From: Selaginella tamariscina
Taxonomy: Eukaryota > Streptophyta > Lycopodiopsida > Selaginellales > Selaginellaceae
DNA length: 64,000 nucleotides
Assembly: GCA_003024785.1 (NCBI GenBank)
Contig: PUQB01000127.1
Location: 174,501 to 238,500 of the forward strand
Reading direction: 5' to 3'
The notes under the pieces are model-generated. The model saw nothing but the letters and a program-made list of their open reading frames with translations, had not been told where the DNA came from and ran no database searches. Below, one piece after another: positions 45,559 through 57,066 of this stretch (the first letter of the stretch is position 1; each line of letters starts with the position of its first letter). A program made the position numbers and the translations under genes.

Positions 45559-48500
45559 CTATTGATGTTTCCATGGGTAATGGAGTGTGCAATGTTCTGT
45601 ACTCCTCGAGATAACTTCCGGTCTAATATCTGATTGAAGTTCGTCCTCAGACTCCGACATTGAACCAGATTCGTCTTCAGAGCTATCGCACTTATCTGGA
45701 GGGAACTTTCTCAAATACTCCTTTATGGATTCGTTGGGGTAGTCAGTTGAGAACCTATCTATCCACTTGTTCAGGTCCTCAACCATGGTCTTATCCTTTT
45801 CAACGGCAAATACACATGTATGCCGAAGGTAACACTCCTTCAAGACGGACCCCCTAGTGCAGTAGTCAAAAACCCACGCATCACTGTGAGGACCCCTGAT
45901 CAAGTTGACGATGCTCCGTGCCGCTTGACTTGTGATGTTTGGATAACGTGCCGAATACGTCACTCTATCGGTGTATCGGATGGAGGTTCAGGGCCGTTGG
46001 AGTGCAAACAGATGCCTGGCCAGTCATTTGGAAGTTTGAAACTGTTTGGCGCATTCCTAACAACCAAGTGAACAACCGAATCAATGCACTTCGGATCAGC
46101 ATCATTCATATAAAATCCTGTCCAACGATGTTTATTCCTCTTGGCAAAGGAAAGGCAAAGGTATCGGTGACATGAGCAAGAATCAAGAAATAAATACCTG
46201 AAAACGTAGATATCAGTCAAGAGTGCAAGTATGAATTCAATAATAAATACCTTCTTTGTACATGCTTGCACGGCTAAGTTTCTCCACCAAATCCTCTAGT
46301 GTCCTGTCTGTCGAAGGATTTTTTGACACCCGCCGATCCATCACGAACAATTGAAACGGTTTCCTACAAGCAGTGATGGTACCCCATAAAGTCTCCGAAT
46401 CCAACAACAAACATCTGTAGGGCTTGTCGTGATTCGTAGCATCCTCCTTTATAAGGTTCAACTCGGTTCTCCGCTGCTGAAGGACTGCCATAAGAGAAGG
46501 CGTCATCGCAATGTTCTCCTTTTGGCGTTGGCGTGCAATAGATTCTTGCCCAGATCTTCCGATTGATTCACCCATTCGACAAGCATATCATCGTTTGTCA
46601 CATGCAAATATTTGCTGACCTCTTCGTATGTTGAAGCCGAAATCCAACCCAGTTTGTGGCAGTGTATTCCCAACCACTCCTTGAAGTGCCTGACCGTCTT
46701 CAACTCCATTGCCTTGAGATGAAAAGGAGAGGTGGGGCTGCTGTTGTTAATCTGTAATTTGCCATCAATCACCAAATCAGCCAAGACTTCCATCTCCTCC
46801 ATCGTTGTTCCATTTAAAGGCTTCAACCATGTGAGCTTGAAATCGTTGTCTACATCCTTTATAGATTGAACAGACTTAGCCTTCGGCGTCTTACTGGGTT
46901 TCTTTGCAGACTTCTCTGAGGGCTCCACTTCACTTGTCTGCTTCTTCTTCAGTGTTCCTTTTGCAAAGGATTCCATAATCCCCAACCATTTGCAAAGATC
47001 CTATCCTCGGGACAAGAAATCAACATCATCAAAAAGGATGTTTCCTTCCCGCCCACCTGGGCAAAATCAACTGCTACAATTTCTTCAACTCTCTGAGAAA
47101 AAGACAGATTAATATACCGGCGAGATAAATCCCGCCCAAACAATTTGCTTACCCGGTAGTCCGCAGATTGTGTATTCCCTGCGGTAGCTCTTTGTGGTCG
47201 CTGAAGAGATTCCCACACGGCTCGCGTGTGTTTGAACTTCTCCCATATTTTGCTGTTGTAGTGGTTGGTGTCTGCAGCGTCCCATTCCGCCGATAACTTA
47301 TGGTACTGCTCGATTGTGAGATTCGGCTTCGCTAAAAACGCCGATCTTTTCGTCAGCTTCTCACGGGTATGCTCGGAAAGTTTTGTTGCCATCGTTCCTT
47401 TGTTGTGTTCGTCGAGAAGTCGTTGGGCTGCCGTTATTGTGTGCTGGCCACTAATGATGTAGTACTTAACTGATTTTCTATTCTCCGTCTGAACCTTCCT
47501 CATTTGTTCCGGTGTTGTGATCCACACTTTGTCAGCGCCTTTGTTCTCTTAGTATGCGCACAAAACAGCATTATGTGGAACGGTGTAAGAATTGTCGTCC
47601 TTCATCTTCTCCATGAGCTCAGCTACACGTTCCTGATTGAGTGGCCTGTAATTGAAGTTTGGGTTGACGCTGCAATACTTAACCCTACACTGGTAAATCC
47701 TATCATCCAACATCATTTCCTTGTGGCTTATTGCAGCATGGGACGCCACAGGTGCAGCTGACAAAGACTAATGATTTTTCTACGATCCGAATCAACATGT
47801 GTGATCCCCGATTGATGCTGTTCTAAGTTCTCGGCACACTCTTCCAGCTCCCGAAATTTGCTAAGCAAATTGAACGTGATCTGTAAAGAACCTGAGACCA
47901 AGCCACCCTCTCAATCTCCTTTATGATGTCGCTGTGTTCTTCTTCAATGTGAAGAGGGACGATTGCTCCACTTGCTGATTTTCTGTATTGTGAAGCAATA
48001 TCTCCTGACAATACACCTACTCGATGAGTCTGAAGATCTTCGAAGTAGACATCCAGATGGATCCCCTCCATAGATGGGCTTTCGTTGAGTTGAAGAAGAA
48101 CTCCAAGGTCAACATCATTAGTGAACACGTGAACGTCATTATCCACAAGTCGACAAAACCACCCGAAATTAATGTTGTAACTGGCGACCTCTGGATCCGA
48201 GAACGTGACATTGGATGGAACAAGGCATATGTGTCGAGCATCGTTCAATCTGGGTTCACAGCATGCTTTCGGATGCTTGACTAGCACACCCACTTTCCAT
48301 TGTTTTGCTTGTCCATGCGATGTGACAGAGGTTAGTTTGACAGCAACCATGGTTGTTCCAATGCGCTTCCCGTTTAGTTTGAAATATGGCCAAGTTGATT
48401 CCAGAATCCCCCTGCCCATCTCTTCTCCTGCTCTCGTCTTTAATGTCACCTCAATTCCACATCTGAATACAAAAATGATTAGTTCAAGTATCCGAGTATA

Positions 48501-48585
48501 ACAGATTTTATTTTAATTCTTACCCAGAATTTGACGACGACTCCATACTAATGACTCGATCTCCTTGTTTAATTAAATCGTCCTT
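45559..48585 (-). pseudogene. ParB-like N-domain plus methyltransferase-like protein, multi-exon, damaged
   Basis: Order on the minus strand: exon 48585-48524 (LIKQGDRVISMESSS), intron 48523-48463, then IEVTLKTRAGEEMGRGILES and a beta-rich region to about 47880; a leucine-rich coiled stretch (LLSKFRELEECAENLEQH); the ParB-like domain (47764-47400: FNYRPLNQERVAELMEKMKD, VPHNAVLCAY, stop TAA at 47549-47551, KYYIISGQHTITAAQRLLDE); a helical part with RAVWESLQRPQRA; a basic linker (KKPSKTPKAKS); and a C-terminal Rossmann motif (ITSQAARSIVNLIRG, WVFDYCTRGSVLKE, then CVFAVEKDK) followed by an acidic tail. The spacing resembles N4/N6 DNA methyltransferases, but no DPPY motif is visible (FVMDRRVS lies near the expected place). 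There is one clear in-frame stop and at least three frame changes. Short introns occur (46200-46253, 48463-48523). ParB-methyltransferase fusions are typical of phages and bacterial elements. Domain calls are from motifs only. Confidence 0.55.
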
Positions 48586-48881
48586 CTGCAAAATAATACA
48601 CTATGAATACAAATCATATAAAAAGCACACACACTTGTATAAACCCGAATATACAAAAATAATACACAGAGAGAAGTAGACGGAATTAACTGTCCAAAGC
48701 TCACCTTTGTGCTAGTGCAAAAGAAAGATAACATTTCGTTTTAGAACCACCACAAATGTGAGCTCTGGACAGTTTTACATAGTTTCCTAGCTTTGAAATA
48801 TTATGATAAGATGATAAAAGTAAATAAAATGAGATATGCAACTTATATATACTAATACACATATATATTCACATGGAAGGT
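48586..48881. other. spacer between ParB-like gene and left array
   Basis: Short AT-rich stretch. AACTGTCCAAAGCTCACCTTTG (48689 on) and CACAAATGTGAGCTCTGGACAG (48751 on) are imperfect inverted copies about 60 bp apart, a possible hairpin. No gene. Confidence 0.45.
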
Positions 48882-49815
48882 GCGGCGGGATTAATCTCGC
48901 CACCCCTTCAATGCCTCCTGAAAGAGTGGGCGGGATTAATCTCGCCACCTTTCTGGAGGCCTTGAACGGGAGTGCGGAATTAATCTTGCCACCCTTCTCG
49001 GTCTCAGAGAGAACTGGGCAGGATTTATTTGGCACACCCCTTCAGTGACTCCAGAAAGGAGGCGGGATTAATCTCGCCCACCATGTAAGGGATGGTTAAA
49101 TGAATTTCCCACCCTTCCCAGTTCTCTCCATTGGTATGTTGTAAACCTTCTACGTCTCAGACAGAAACGTTTGGGATTGGTCCGACTCACCAATGGAGAA
49201 AAAAGGGAAGGGTGGCGGGATTCATTCCTCCAACAGGCATTGAAGGCTCGGCGGGATTAATCCCGCCGCCCAGGGCCTTCACTCGGTCCCTATGCGGCGG
49301 GATTAATCCCGCCGGACGCCAATTCCCTGCGAAATCGGGCGGGATTAATCCCGCCGCCTAGGCCCTTTAGGCAGGCTTTGGCGCGGGATTAATGATTAAT
49401 CCGCCCGATTCCGCGCAGGGCAGCGGGATTAATCCCGCCGCCCGGCCCTTCACTCGGGCCCTAGGCGGCGGGATTAATCCCGCTGGACGCCAATGCCCTG
49501 CGCGAATCGGCGGGATTAATCCTGCCGCCTAGGCCTTCAGGCAGGCCAATGGCGGGGATAAATCCCGCCGATTCCGCGCAGGGCATGCGTACGCGCGGGA
49601 TTAATCCCGGGACGCCAATGCCCTGTGCGGAATCCGGCGGGATTAATCCCGCCGCCTAGGCCCTTCAGGCAGGCCAATGGCATCCCGCCCAATTCCGCGC
49701 AGGGCATGCGTAGCGCGGGATTAATCCCGCCGCTCATGAGGGTAACGAATGAGCAGCGGGATTAATCCCGCCGCCGAGTGGCTAATTATATAGCGGTGGG
49801 ATTAATCCCGCCGCT
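48882..49815. repeat. left palindrome array (about 19 units of GGCGGGATTAATCCCGCC)
   Basis: An 18-bp perfect palindrome and near-copies, for example at 48929, 49061, 49250, 49296, 49338, 49636, 49758 and 49796, spaced about 40-50 bp. Between units a second motif recurs: CCAATGCCCTGCGCG, TTCCGCGCAGGGCAT and CTAGGCCCTTCAGGCAGGCC, giving a higher-order repeat of about 85-90 bp in 49280-49740. The first units (to 49080) carry ATTAATCTCGCC variants. CpG-rich in otherwise AT-rich DNA. Lies just upstream of the first recognised exon of the ParB-like gene. Confidence 0.9.
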
Positions 49816-50151
49816 ACAACACACACACAAGATATATATATGTATATTGTGTGTAGGAGAGTGCGTGCATGTGCCAGAGATAGTTCAAATCAGATAAAAT
49901 TATACAGATATACACACACACTATATGTAATGTATGTTATACGCGTGTGTGTGCGAGAGATAGATAAATAAATAAAATTATACAGATCTGGTACACATAA
50001 TATATGTATGTATACATAGGTATATATATATTATATATATATATGTGTATATGTATATCGTGTGTATGCGTGTGTGAAACAAATAAAATCATACAGATAC
50101 ACACACACACACATATATAGAGATAAATAAATAGAATATATATATACAATA

Positions 50152-50196
<45 letters not shown>

Positions 50197-50232
50197 CAAG
50201 AGATAGAGATCTATAGAGAGAGAGAGAGAGAG

Positions 50233-50269
<37 letters not shown>

Positions 50270-50450
50270 GTGTGTGTATATGTATACGAGTGTGCGTGTG
50301 TGTGCGAGAGATAGAGATCTAAATTATATTATTAAGATACACACACATATAAATATATATGTGAATAAAAATAAATAAATATCACAAATAAACGCAGAGG
50401 AGTGTGCGTGTGTGAGAGAGAGAGAGAGATCTCACCTGTGTGAAAGATAG
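49816..50450. repeat. microsatellite-rich spacer ((TA)n, (TG)n, (GA)n)
   Basis: Alternating (AC)n, (TA)n and (GA)n runs, notably 50150-50196 (TA then TG), 50215-50235 (GA), 50236-50268 (TA) and 50415-50430 (GA). No coding potential. Such tracts are unstable and may contain assembly error. Confidence 0.8.
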
Positions 50451-50590
50451 AAGGAGATTTCGCCGCCGCCGCCGCCGCCGCCTTACAAACCCTAGGAATA
50501 TACCAAAACCCTAAAAGGAATAAAATATATATTAACCCTAATCAAATATTCATTTTAAGAATATACTTAAACCCTAAAAAGAATAAACTA
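50440..50590 (-). promoter_or_regulatory. possible promoter/5' leader with telo-boxes and (CGG)n
   Basis: On the minus strand: AACCCTA/AAACCCTA-related boxes in both orientations (50488-50580), a (GGC)n run (50462-50482), CTCCTTCTATCTTTCACACAG, then GTGAGATCTC, a plausible splice donor at about 50438. This looks like a plant 5' untranslated exon followed by an intron that would contain the left palindrome array and splice to the ParB-like gene. Inferred only from base pattern. Confidence 0.35.
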
Positions 50591-52592
50591 TAGATTCGCC
50601 TTAAACGAATATTCTTTCATTATATTATCAGCGTGTGCGTGTGCATGGTGGTATCACATACACCCCAAGAATAAATACATGCAAGGGTTTAACACGTGAC
50701 TGAGAGTGTTAAAGTTTCACATGCAGCGATACATATATACACACATAGTATTATACACATAAACATACATACATATTAGTACATATTAAATATTAGAGAG
50801 ATACAGTAGATCGTTATGGTGTGTATGTAGAGAAGAAGAGTGACAATACATATTATGGATCATGCATGATGTGTATGTTTGAAAAAAAGAGAGACAATAC
50901 ATATTTACATGGATCATGCATGGTGTGTATGTATGAGAGAAGAGTGAGAGTGTTAACAAATTAAATTCATACACATTGGATATATTAGTACACACATATA
51001 CATACACACGTGTATACACACAGACATACATACATATTACATGTGTAAATTCAATGTAGGGTTTAGGGTTTAGGGTTAGGATGGATCATGCATGGTGTTT
51101 ATGTATGAGAGGAGTGAGTGTTATCACAAATATACATTACATATTACATAATATTGTAACATCAGTACATATTATGGATTATGCATGGTGTGTATGTATG
51201 AGAGAAGGGATTATGCATGGTGACACTGTGTATGTATGAGAGAAGCGATAGAGTGTTAACAAATGAAAATCGTACACATTATATATATTATATTAGTACA
51301 CATACACACGTGTATACACACAGACATACATATATATTAATATGTGTAAATTCAATGTGTTACATACACACACACTGAGTACATATAGATCATACATGTG
51401 TTGAACATGATGTTTTTCAATAAAGAAGCAACATATAATTTCTCAAGTTTGGTTTAGGGCAATGTGTATGTGTGTGCATATGTGTCTCTCTAAGTGCTTC
51501 TAATGCGTGTGCACATGTATATATAAATTTATGATTGTGTTTAATATATAATATGTGCAAAACAAACATCGAATAATTAAGAAAATAATATTAATATACA
51601 CACTATGAACATATTTTAAATTATACATAATAATATATGATTTTATTTAATATATAGCCATATATAGTTAATAATATATATTAATTTAATATTGATAATA
51701 AGGTTTAAACACTAGAATAATTCTTGAAATAATAACAAATTAAATTGAGAAAATCCCATTAATATATACAAATGTAGAATAATTACTGAGATAATTAATA
51801 ATAAGACTAATTTAATTATGATAATCATGTTTAATATTGGAATATTCTTTGAATATTAAGAAAATAACAAAGAATATCCCATTAATAGTAGGAAATGTAA
51901 ATTAATTACTCGAGTAATTAAGAAAATAATAATAATAAACAGACTATGAATATATTTTAAATGATACATAATATATATCAATTTATTTATTGTATTAGTG
52001 TATATATATATATAATATAAACTTAATAATATATACTTGAATATTAAGAATGTAGAATAATTACAAAATTTCGTATTATTAAACAGCTTGAAGCATTTGA
52101 ATGACATTAAATGTAATTTTAAAACACTCATTGGAATTGAAGAGTATATATGTCAGACTGTCGGTTATTTGTTTCAACTCACTTAAATTTTCTTTTCTGT
52201 TATTTCAAAAATTTTGAATTTCTGATATAAGTATTATCAGTCTGACATGTAAATTTGAAAATACATTTAATTTTCCCACTCAAATTCAGATCTGGTTCTT
52301 CTTCCGGTAAAGGTTTCTTCATTTTCACTCTTTAGATTTTCTTTTTTCTTCTTAGTGATCAGCTCAGGAGCGACATTAAATTGGGTGCGCTATTGTTTAT
52401 AGAAAAGCACGGCGCCTTCAGTGCTGTTTATAAGTATTATAAACAAATTTAGATATATTTATAAAGATTCCACTCTCTTACATTCTCTTAAATTTTAGAA
52501 TTTTGGGATTTAGGAATGCATTAGGATTACAATATATTCTGTTAGGGATTTATCCCGTTTAAATATACTTTTAATTTAGTATTCTCGGTTAG
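50591..52592. other. AT-rich centre of the element, no gene
   Basis: Several near-copies of a unit with GGATCATGCATGGTGTGTATG, ATGAGAGAAG and ATACACACGTGTATACACAC (50860-51330). GGGTTTAGGGTTTAGGGTTA at 51059-51078 is a plant telomere-type repeat. 51500-52250 is almost pure AT. No supported gene. Confidence 0.6.
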
Positions 52593-53318
52593 CCGGGGGC
52601 GGCGGGATTAATCCGGCCATTTTTTTTTCGCCTCTTTGAAGAGGTGGCGGGATTAATCCCGCCACCATCTCTTTCATAGCTATGGCAGAATTAGTTCGGG
52701 CAATGCTTTTCCGCCTCTTACAAAGAGCGGCAAAATTAATCCTGCCGATAACTCTTTCAATTTGATAATGATTTACTTGAATTTATTAGAGAGAGTTGGT
52801 CGGCGGGATTAATCTCGCCAACCATTTTAGGAGGCAGAGAAGGGGTGGCAGGATTAATCTCGCCACTACTTCCCTGTTTAAAATATTTGTGGGCAGAATT
52901 CATCCCGAATCTCTTTAAAATCATAGTTTTCGGAGAGAGTTGTGGGCGGGATTAATGCCGCCGCTTATTCCCCGTCGTCAGAGTTGTGGGCGGGATTAAT
53001 CCCGCTACCTATTCTCCATCATCAGTGTTGTGGGCGGGAATTAATCCCGCCCCCTCTTCCTCGTCGGAGGAATTTGCGGCGGGATTAATCCCGCCGACTC
53101 TCACAGACGAGGAAGATCCGGCGGCGGGATTAATCCCGCCGCTACTTCCTCGTCTGAGGGAGCCCGCGGCGGGATTAATCCCGCCGCTCTCTCCAACGGG
53201 TAGAGTCGGCGGCGGGATTAATTCCGCCGACTCTCTCCGATGGGGTGGAGTCGGCGGCAAGATTAATCTGCCGACTCACTCTGAAGGGGTAGAGTCTACG
53301 GCGGGATTAATCCCACCT
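52593..53318. repeat. right palindrome array (about 15 units of GGCGGGATTAATCCCGCC)
   Basis: The same 18-bp palindrome as in 48882-49815, e.g. near 52645, 52989, 53076, 53121, 53167 and 53299, with variants (GGCAGAATTCATCCCG, GGGATTAATGCCGCC). Spacing about 42-48 bp in the right half. Linkers differ from the left array (CTCTTCCTCGTCGGAGG, CTCTCTCC), so the palindrome is conserved while linkers are not. It ends about 150 bp before the first codons of the DUF7869-like gene. Confidence 0.9.
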
Positions 53319-53464
53319 ATCAGTTATATTAATAAAGCATGAGATATTATTTTTATATATAATTATGTATTATTGCACATGCATATTATTAAGCAACTGC
53401 AGTTATGATTTCTTACAAATATTGTATAAACAGATATCATAAATAACACAATTATTTATGTGTA

Positions 53465-56400
53465 GGACAATATGTATAATATTGGAGATAAAGTAATGTC
53501 TTCTTCGGAACAACGAGATAGTTGGCACTGGAACTGTGGAAGTTCGAGATGATAATGCATCATGTCACAATATTGCCCAAGGATCTTGTGTGTACGTATG
53601 GGTGAACACCATTTTCAAGCATGTTGAGGTTCTTGGAATGGAATTTGAGGAGGGTTCTCTTGTATTGTGGAATTTGGATGAAGTCAAGGCTGACACAGAA
53701 TATACAGAGTCACAAACAAACAGTAGCACGAGTTTTCCAGATGATGGCTTGCCTGCTGTGATGGATGAGGTGATTCTCTTTCTTCATGAAATTGAGGTTG
53801 GGAGAGGCATCATCACAGCTATAAATCCAATGGAAGCAGTGTCAGAAGAGAAACTAGGGTTCGACTTCGTGGGTGTAGTTGTGACAGAGGTTTCACCTAA
53901 TGGCACTTTGTATCCTGGATCCCTCGTGAGGTGGCGAACATCTGAATTAAGACGGCAAGATGGTTCAACATATTCTGGGTTAGATATCAATAATAACAAC
54001 CCGGAAGAACAACCCATATTTGAAGAGGTTCCTTGCATTGGTCCTATTGTAAGAAAAAGGCGATTCATGGGTTGCAGATCTTCCCCTACATGTTTCAGCA
54101 AGAGGATGAAGATGGATCCACATCTTCCGAAAGTGTTATGAGCATTTCCACGATTGACTGCTGCAAGAAGAAGTGTTGTCAGATGGCAGACCGGAATGAA
54201 ATTACCCAATGTAGACATGTCTTTCATACGCTCACCCAAAAGCAAAGGCATGAGTTTGTATATGCTGCACTAACTGGGTGTATTGATGGGAATGGCTTCG
54301 GACACAGGTTATCAGAGTACATCCATGGTATTTAATAAGGTGGCCATCTGCTTCAAAGCTTGGTACAGTATATATGGGATTCCAAAGACCACGTTCTACC
54401 GTCGGAGGGATGAGTGGTTAGATGGAGTGCGAACCTCAGTACATGGGAACACTGGCTTGGTCAAAACCCGCTCTCACATTATGGCAGCCATAGAGATACT
54501 CAAGGCTTTTGTGGAAGCAAATGCAGACAGGATGCCTCACAAATGCCGAACCACAAATGCAGGGGTCAGGGAAAATCTCAAGGTTTTGCCTTCGATCTAC
54601 ACTCAATTGAAGCTGTGTGAACATGTGAACAAGTGCTCATCTTGATGGGGCTGCAAGCAATCTGCACTGGTACCTTTAAACATATGGAATACTCATTTTA
54701 AGGATGTGGAGATTGCAAAACACTCTAGCTTTTCCAAGTGTGACACTTGTACATCATTGAAGGCTGCAGAGGCTTGTGCAAAAACCTTGGTGGAGATCTG
54801 CCATTCAAAAGAAGATGGAGGCCCACATGATTGCACAACAAACTTGCCGGTCTCAGTACTATGCACACCGCATGCTTTCTGTGTCACACCCATCAGAGTA
54901 CCTGTGCTTGATCCATGACAAGATGGATCATTCAAAGACCAGCATTCCAAAGCTCGTTGCAACACCAAAGTGCCTTGGAAATGTCATGAAACTTCCGATT
55001 TCATTGACAGGTGTGCTAACACATGGACACGGTTGTGAGTCATATGGACACTTTTCACTTCCACATTGGTCTAGCGACTCCAATTTCACTATTGGGTCGT
55101 TGGTCATGTGTTTCAGAAACCTTGAAGCCCACTCACAGACAAGTCCTATCGGTGATCTCAAAGTGAAGAAACAACACCTTCAACCTTTACATAATGCTCT
55201 CATGAACACGTCTGCACTTAAGGCTACTTGGAAATATGAGAGGCATTGTCAGCAACCTGCACAAAAAACAGATGGCCCTGTTGAGAGTTCAGGTTCAGTG
55301 GAGGGATCTAGCTCAAATAGTGTACATGTGTCCTCAACATCAAATAAGCTTCCTCGTCATTTGCTTTTACAGATGGATAATTGTGCAGGCGAGAACAAAA
55401 ATAGGTAAATCATTTTACTTAAGGGTTTCTCAAGCTCATACTTACTTTTATTTTCTAGATATGTGCTAGCATACTTGTCAATGCTTGTTGCCAAAGGTGT
55501 GTTTGAAACAATCACGCTCAGTTTTCTTATGGTTGGTCACACTCATGAAGATATTGATGCGTTCTTCAACAAGGTCTCCAACTCTACAAAAAGGACAAGT
55601 GCACTTACCTTACCGCATATGATGAATCTTTTTGAAAATTGCATCTCCAAAAAAAGTTGTGCTTTGCTTGTGACTGAGGTGCCAGACTTCAAAAAAATTT
55701 CTCAAGGAGTATATAAAAGAGGGGAGTGATTCTTTAGTTGGTCACCTTGTGCCGCTACAATTCTTTTTCTCCATACGAGATGGTATATCTATTATGCAGT
55801 ACAAGTTATGACCATCAGAGCAGGAGTGGTTACCGAAAGAGGGGTTAATGCTCTTCAAAAGTGGAGAGAATGGAAAGCCACTTCTTCCAGAAGGACAACC
55901 AGACCCTATTCCATTGAGTGCCCAGTTCAAAGAACAAGAGGTTATTATTGATGGCATCAAAAAATATGTGGCATGGGTTCAAAAATCGATGCCAACTAAT
56001 TCTGATAAGGCAACTGGTTACTCAGAATTATATAAGCATGTGGTTGACTATTGGGAGACTGTTGTTCGAGAGTTGGAAGGGCCTACTGTCACAAGTACAG
56101 AATTGCAACACCCTTTTTGGCCTAAATCAAGGTGGCGAGAGGAGATTGAAATGACATCATTGAGCACAGACGACATAGAAGCCAGTAGTGATGTGGAAGT
56201 GCAAACCCCACACTTTGTTGGACAAAGGAACCAAAAACCTAAAGCATACTTTGATTGCTGCCAGGATCTTCAAAAAACTAATGATGGTTCTCATTACTCC
56301 AGATGCGTCATATAATCAACCTATTTGGATGGGTCAAATTATCGACACACCTGAAGTAATCACAAAAAATAGTATTGTTAAGGTTGCATGGTTCAAACCA

Positions 56401-56589
56401 CAAAAAAGGCGACACGAGAAGGAGAGCGAAAGATATAATGGATGCCTAGAGAAAACATGGTCTCCCAATCAAAAAGACCCAGCATGTTTTATAAATGTTA
56501 AATCCATTCGATATGGGTGGATGTCAAGAAGCGTTGATAAAGTCACGATTAATAAAACTGCAAGGGAATGTATGTTTTCTGAAGCTTAA
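53465..56589 (+). pseudogene. DUF7869-like protein, candidate transposase, damaged
   Basis: N-terminus: YNIGDKVMSSS, then EIVGTGTVEVRDDNASCHNI and GSCVYVWVNTIFKHVEVLG, a small beta domain; a second similar unit has LHEIEVGRGIITAINPME and FDFVGVVVTEVSPNG. Then a Cys-rich stretch (DCCKKKCCQ), an HTH-like part (ICFKAWYSIYGIPKTTFYRR) with the conserved VHGNTG, KCDTCTSLK, RSQYYAHRMLSVSHPSEY, KLPISLTGVLTHG, and the core LLLQMDNCAGENKNR-YVLAYL and FLMVGHTHEDIDAFFNKVS. In this family the Asp in QMDNC and the GHTHEDID motif resemble an RNase H-type (DDE-like) active site. A 54-bp intron (55405-55458) interrupts the NR/Y codons. C-terminus: YNQPIWMGQIIDTPE and KVAWFKPQ, a chromatin-reader-like end. Breaks: TGA at 54643, TGA near 55806, and frame changes near 54110, 54300, 54790, 55725 and 56280. 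Function as transposase is inferred from the family and context. Confidence 0.65.
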
Positions 56590-57066
56590 AGCAATTACAA
56601 AATTATAAAATATCATATATTTAATATTCATAATTATTATAAACTCTTTAATAATAGTACCAAATTGTTTACTTAACTATATAAATTTAAAAAATGATAT
56701 GGAAGATTGACTATATTATTATAGGATTTTATATATATATTATTACTACTACAATTTTTTAATTAATAATATTATATTTAAATATTAATATTTTAATAAC
56801 AACATCAATATTTATATAATGTACCTCTTATGCTCTTCCTTAATTGTTATATTAGGCAATATATTATATTTAATACCTTTTACTTTTATAATGTTATTAA
56901 TTTTTGTTCAATGAATGCTATAATTTATTAAAGGGTAGAATACAAAATAGAATATTTTAAAGAATATTCTATTTTCAAACATATATTCTAAAGAATATTC
57001 CTTTAATATTAGAAAATGCTAATTAAATAGTTAAAATTGCTAATTATTAGGAAATGGGACTATAGC
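56590..57066. other. right subterminal region of the element
   Basis: AT-rich with AGAATATTC repeats (56955-57005), similar in style to the left subterminal region but not a long inverted copy. No gene. Confidence 0.55.

Noticed and set aside
51059-51078. Chromosome end
   Set aside because: Only about three TTTAGGG units, embedded in the element; interstitial only.
48882-53318. CRISPR-like array
   Set aside because: Repeats are self-palindromic with variable linkers that are themselves repeated; no cas genes; the context is eukaryotic with introns.
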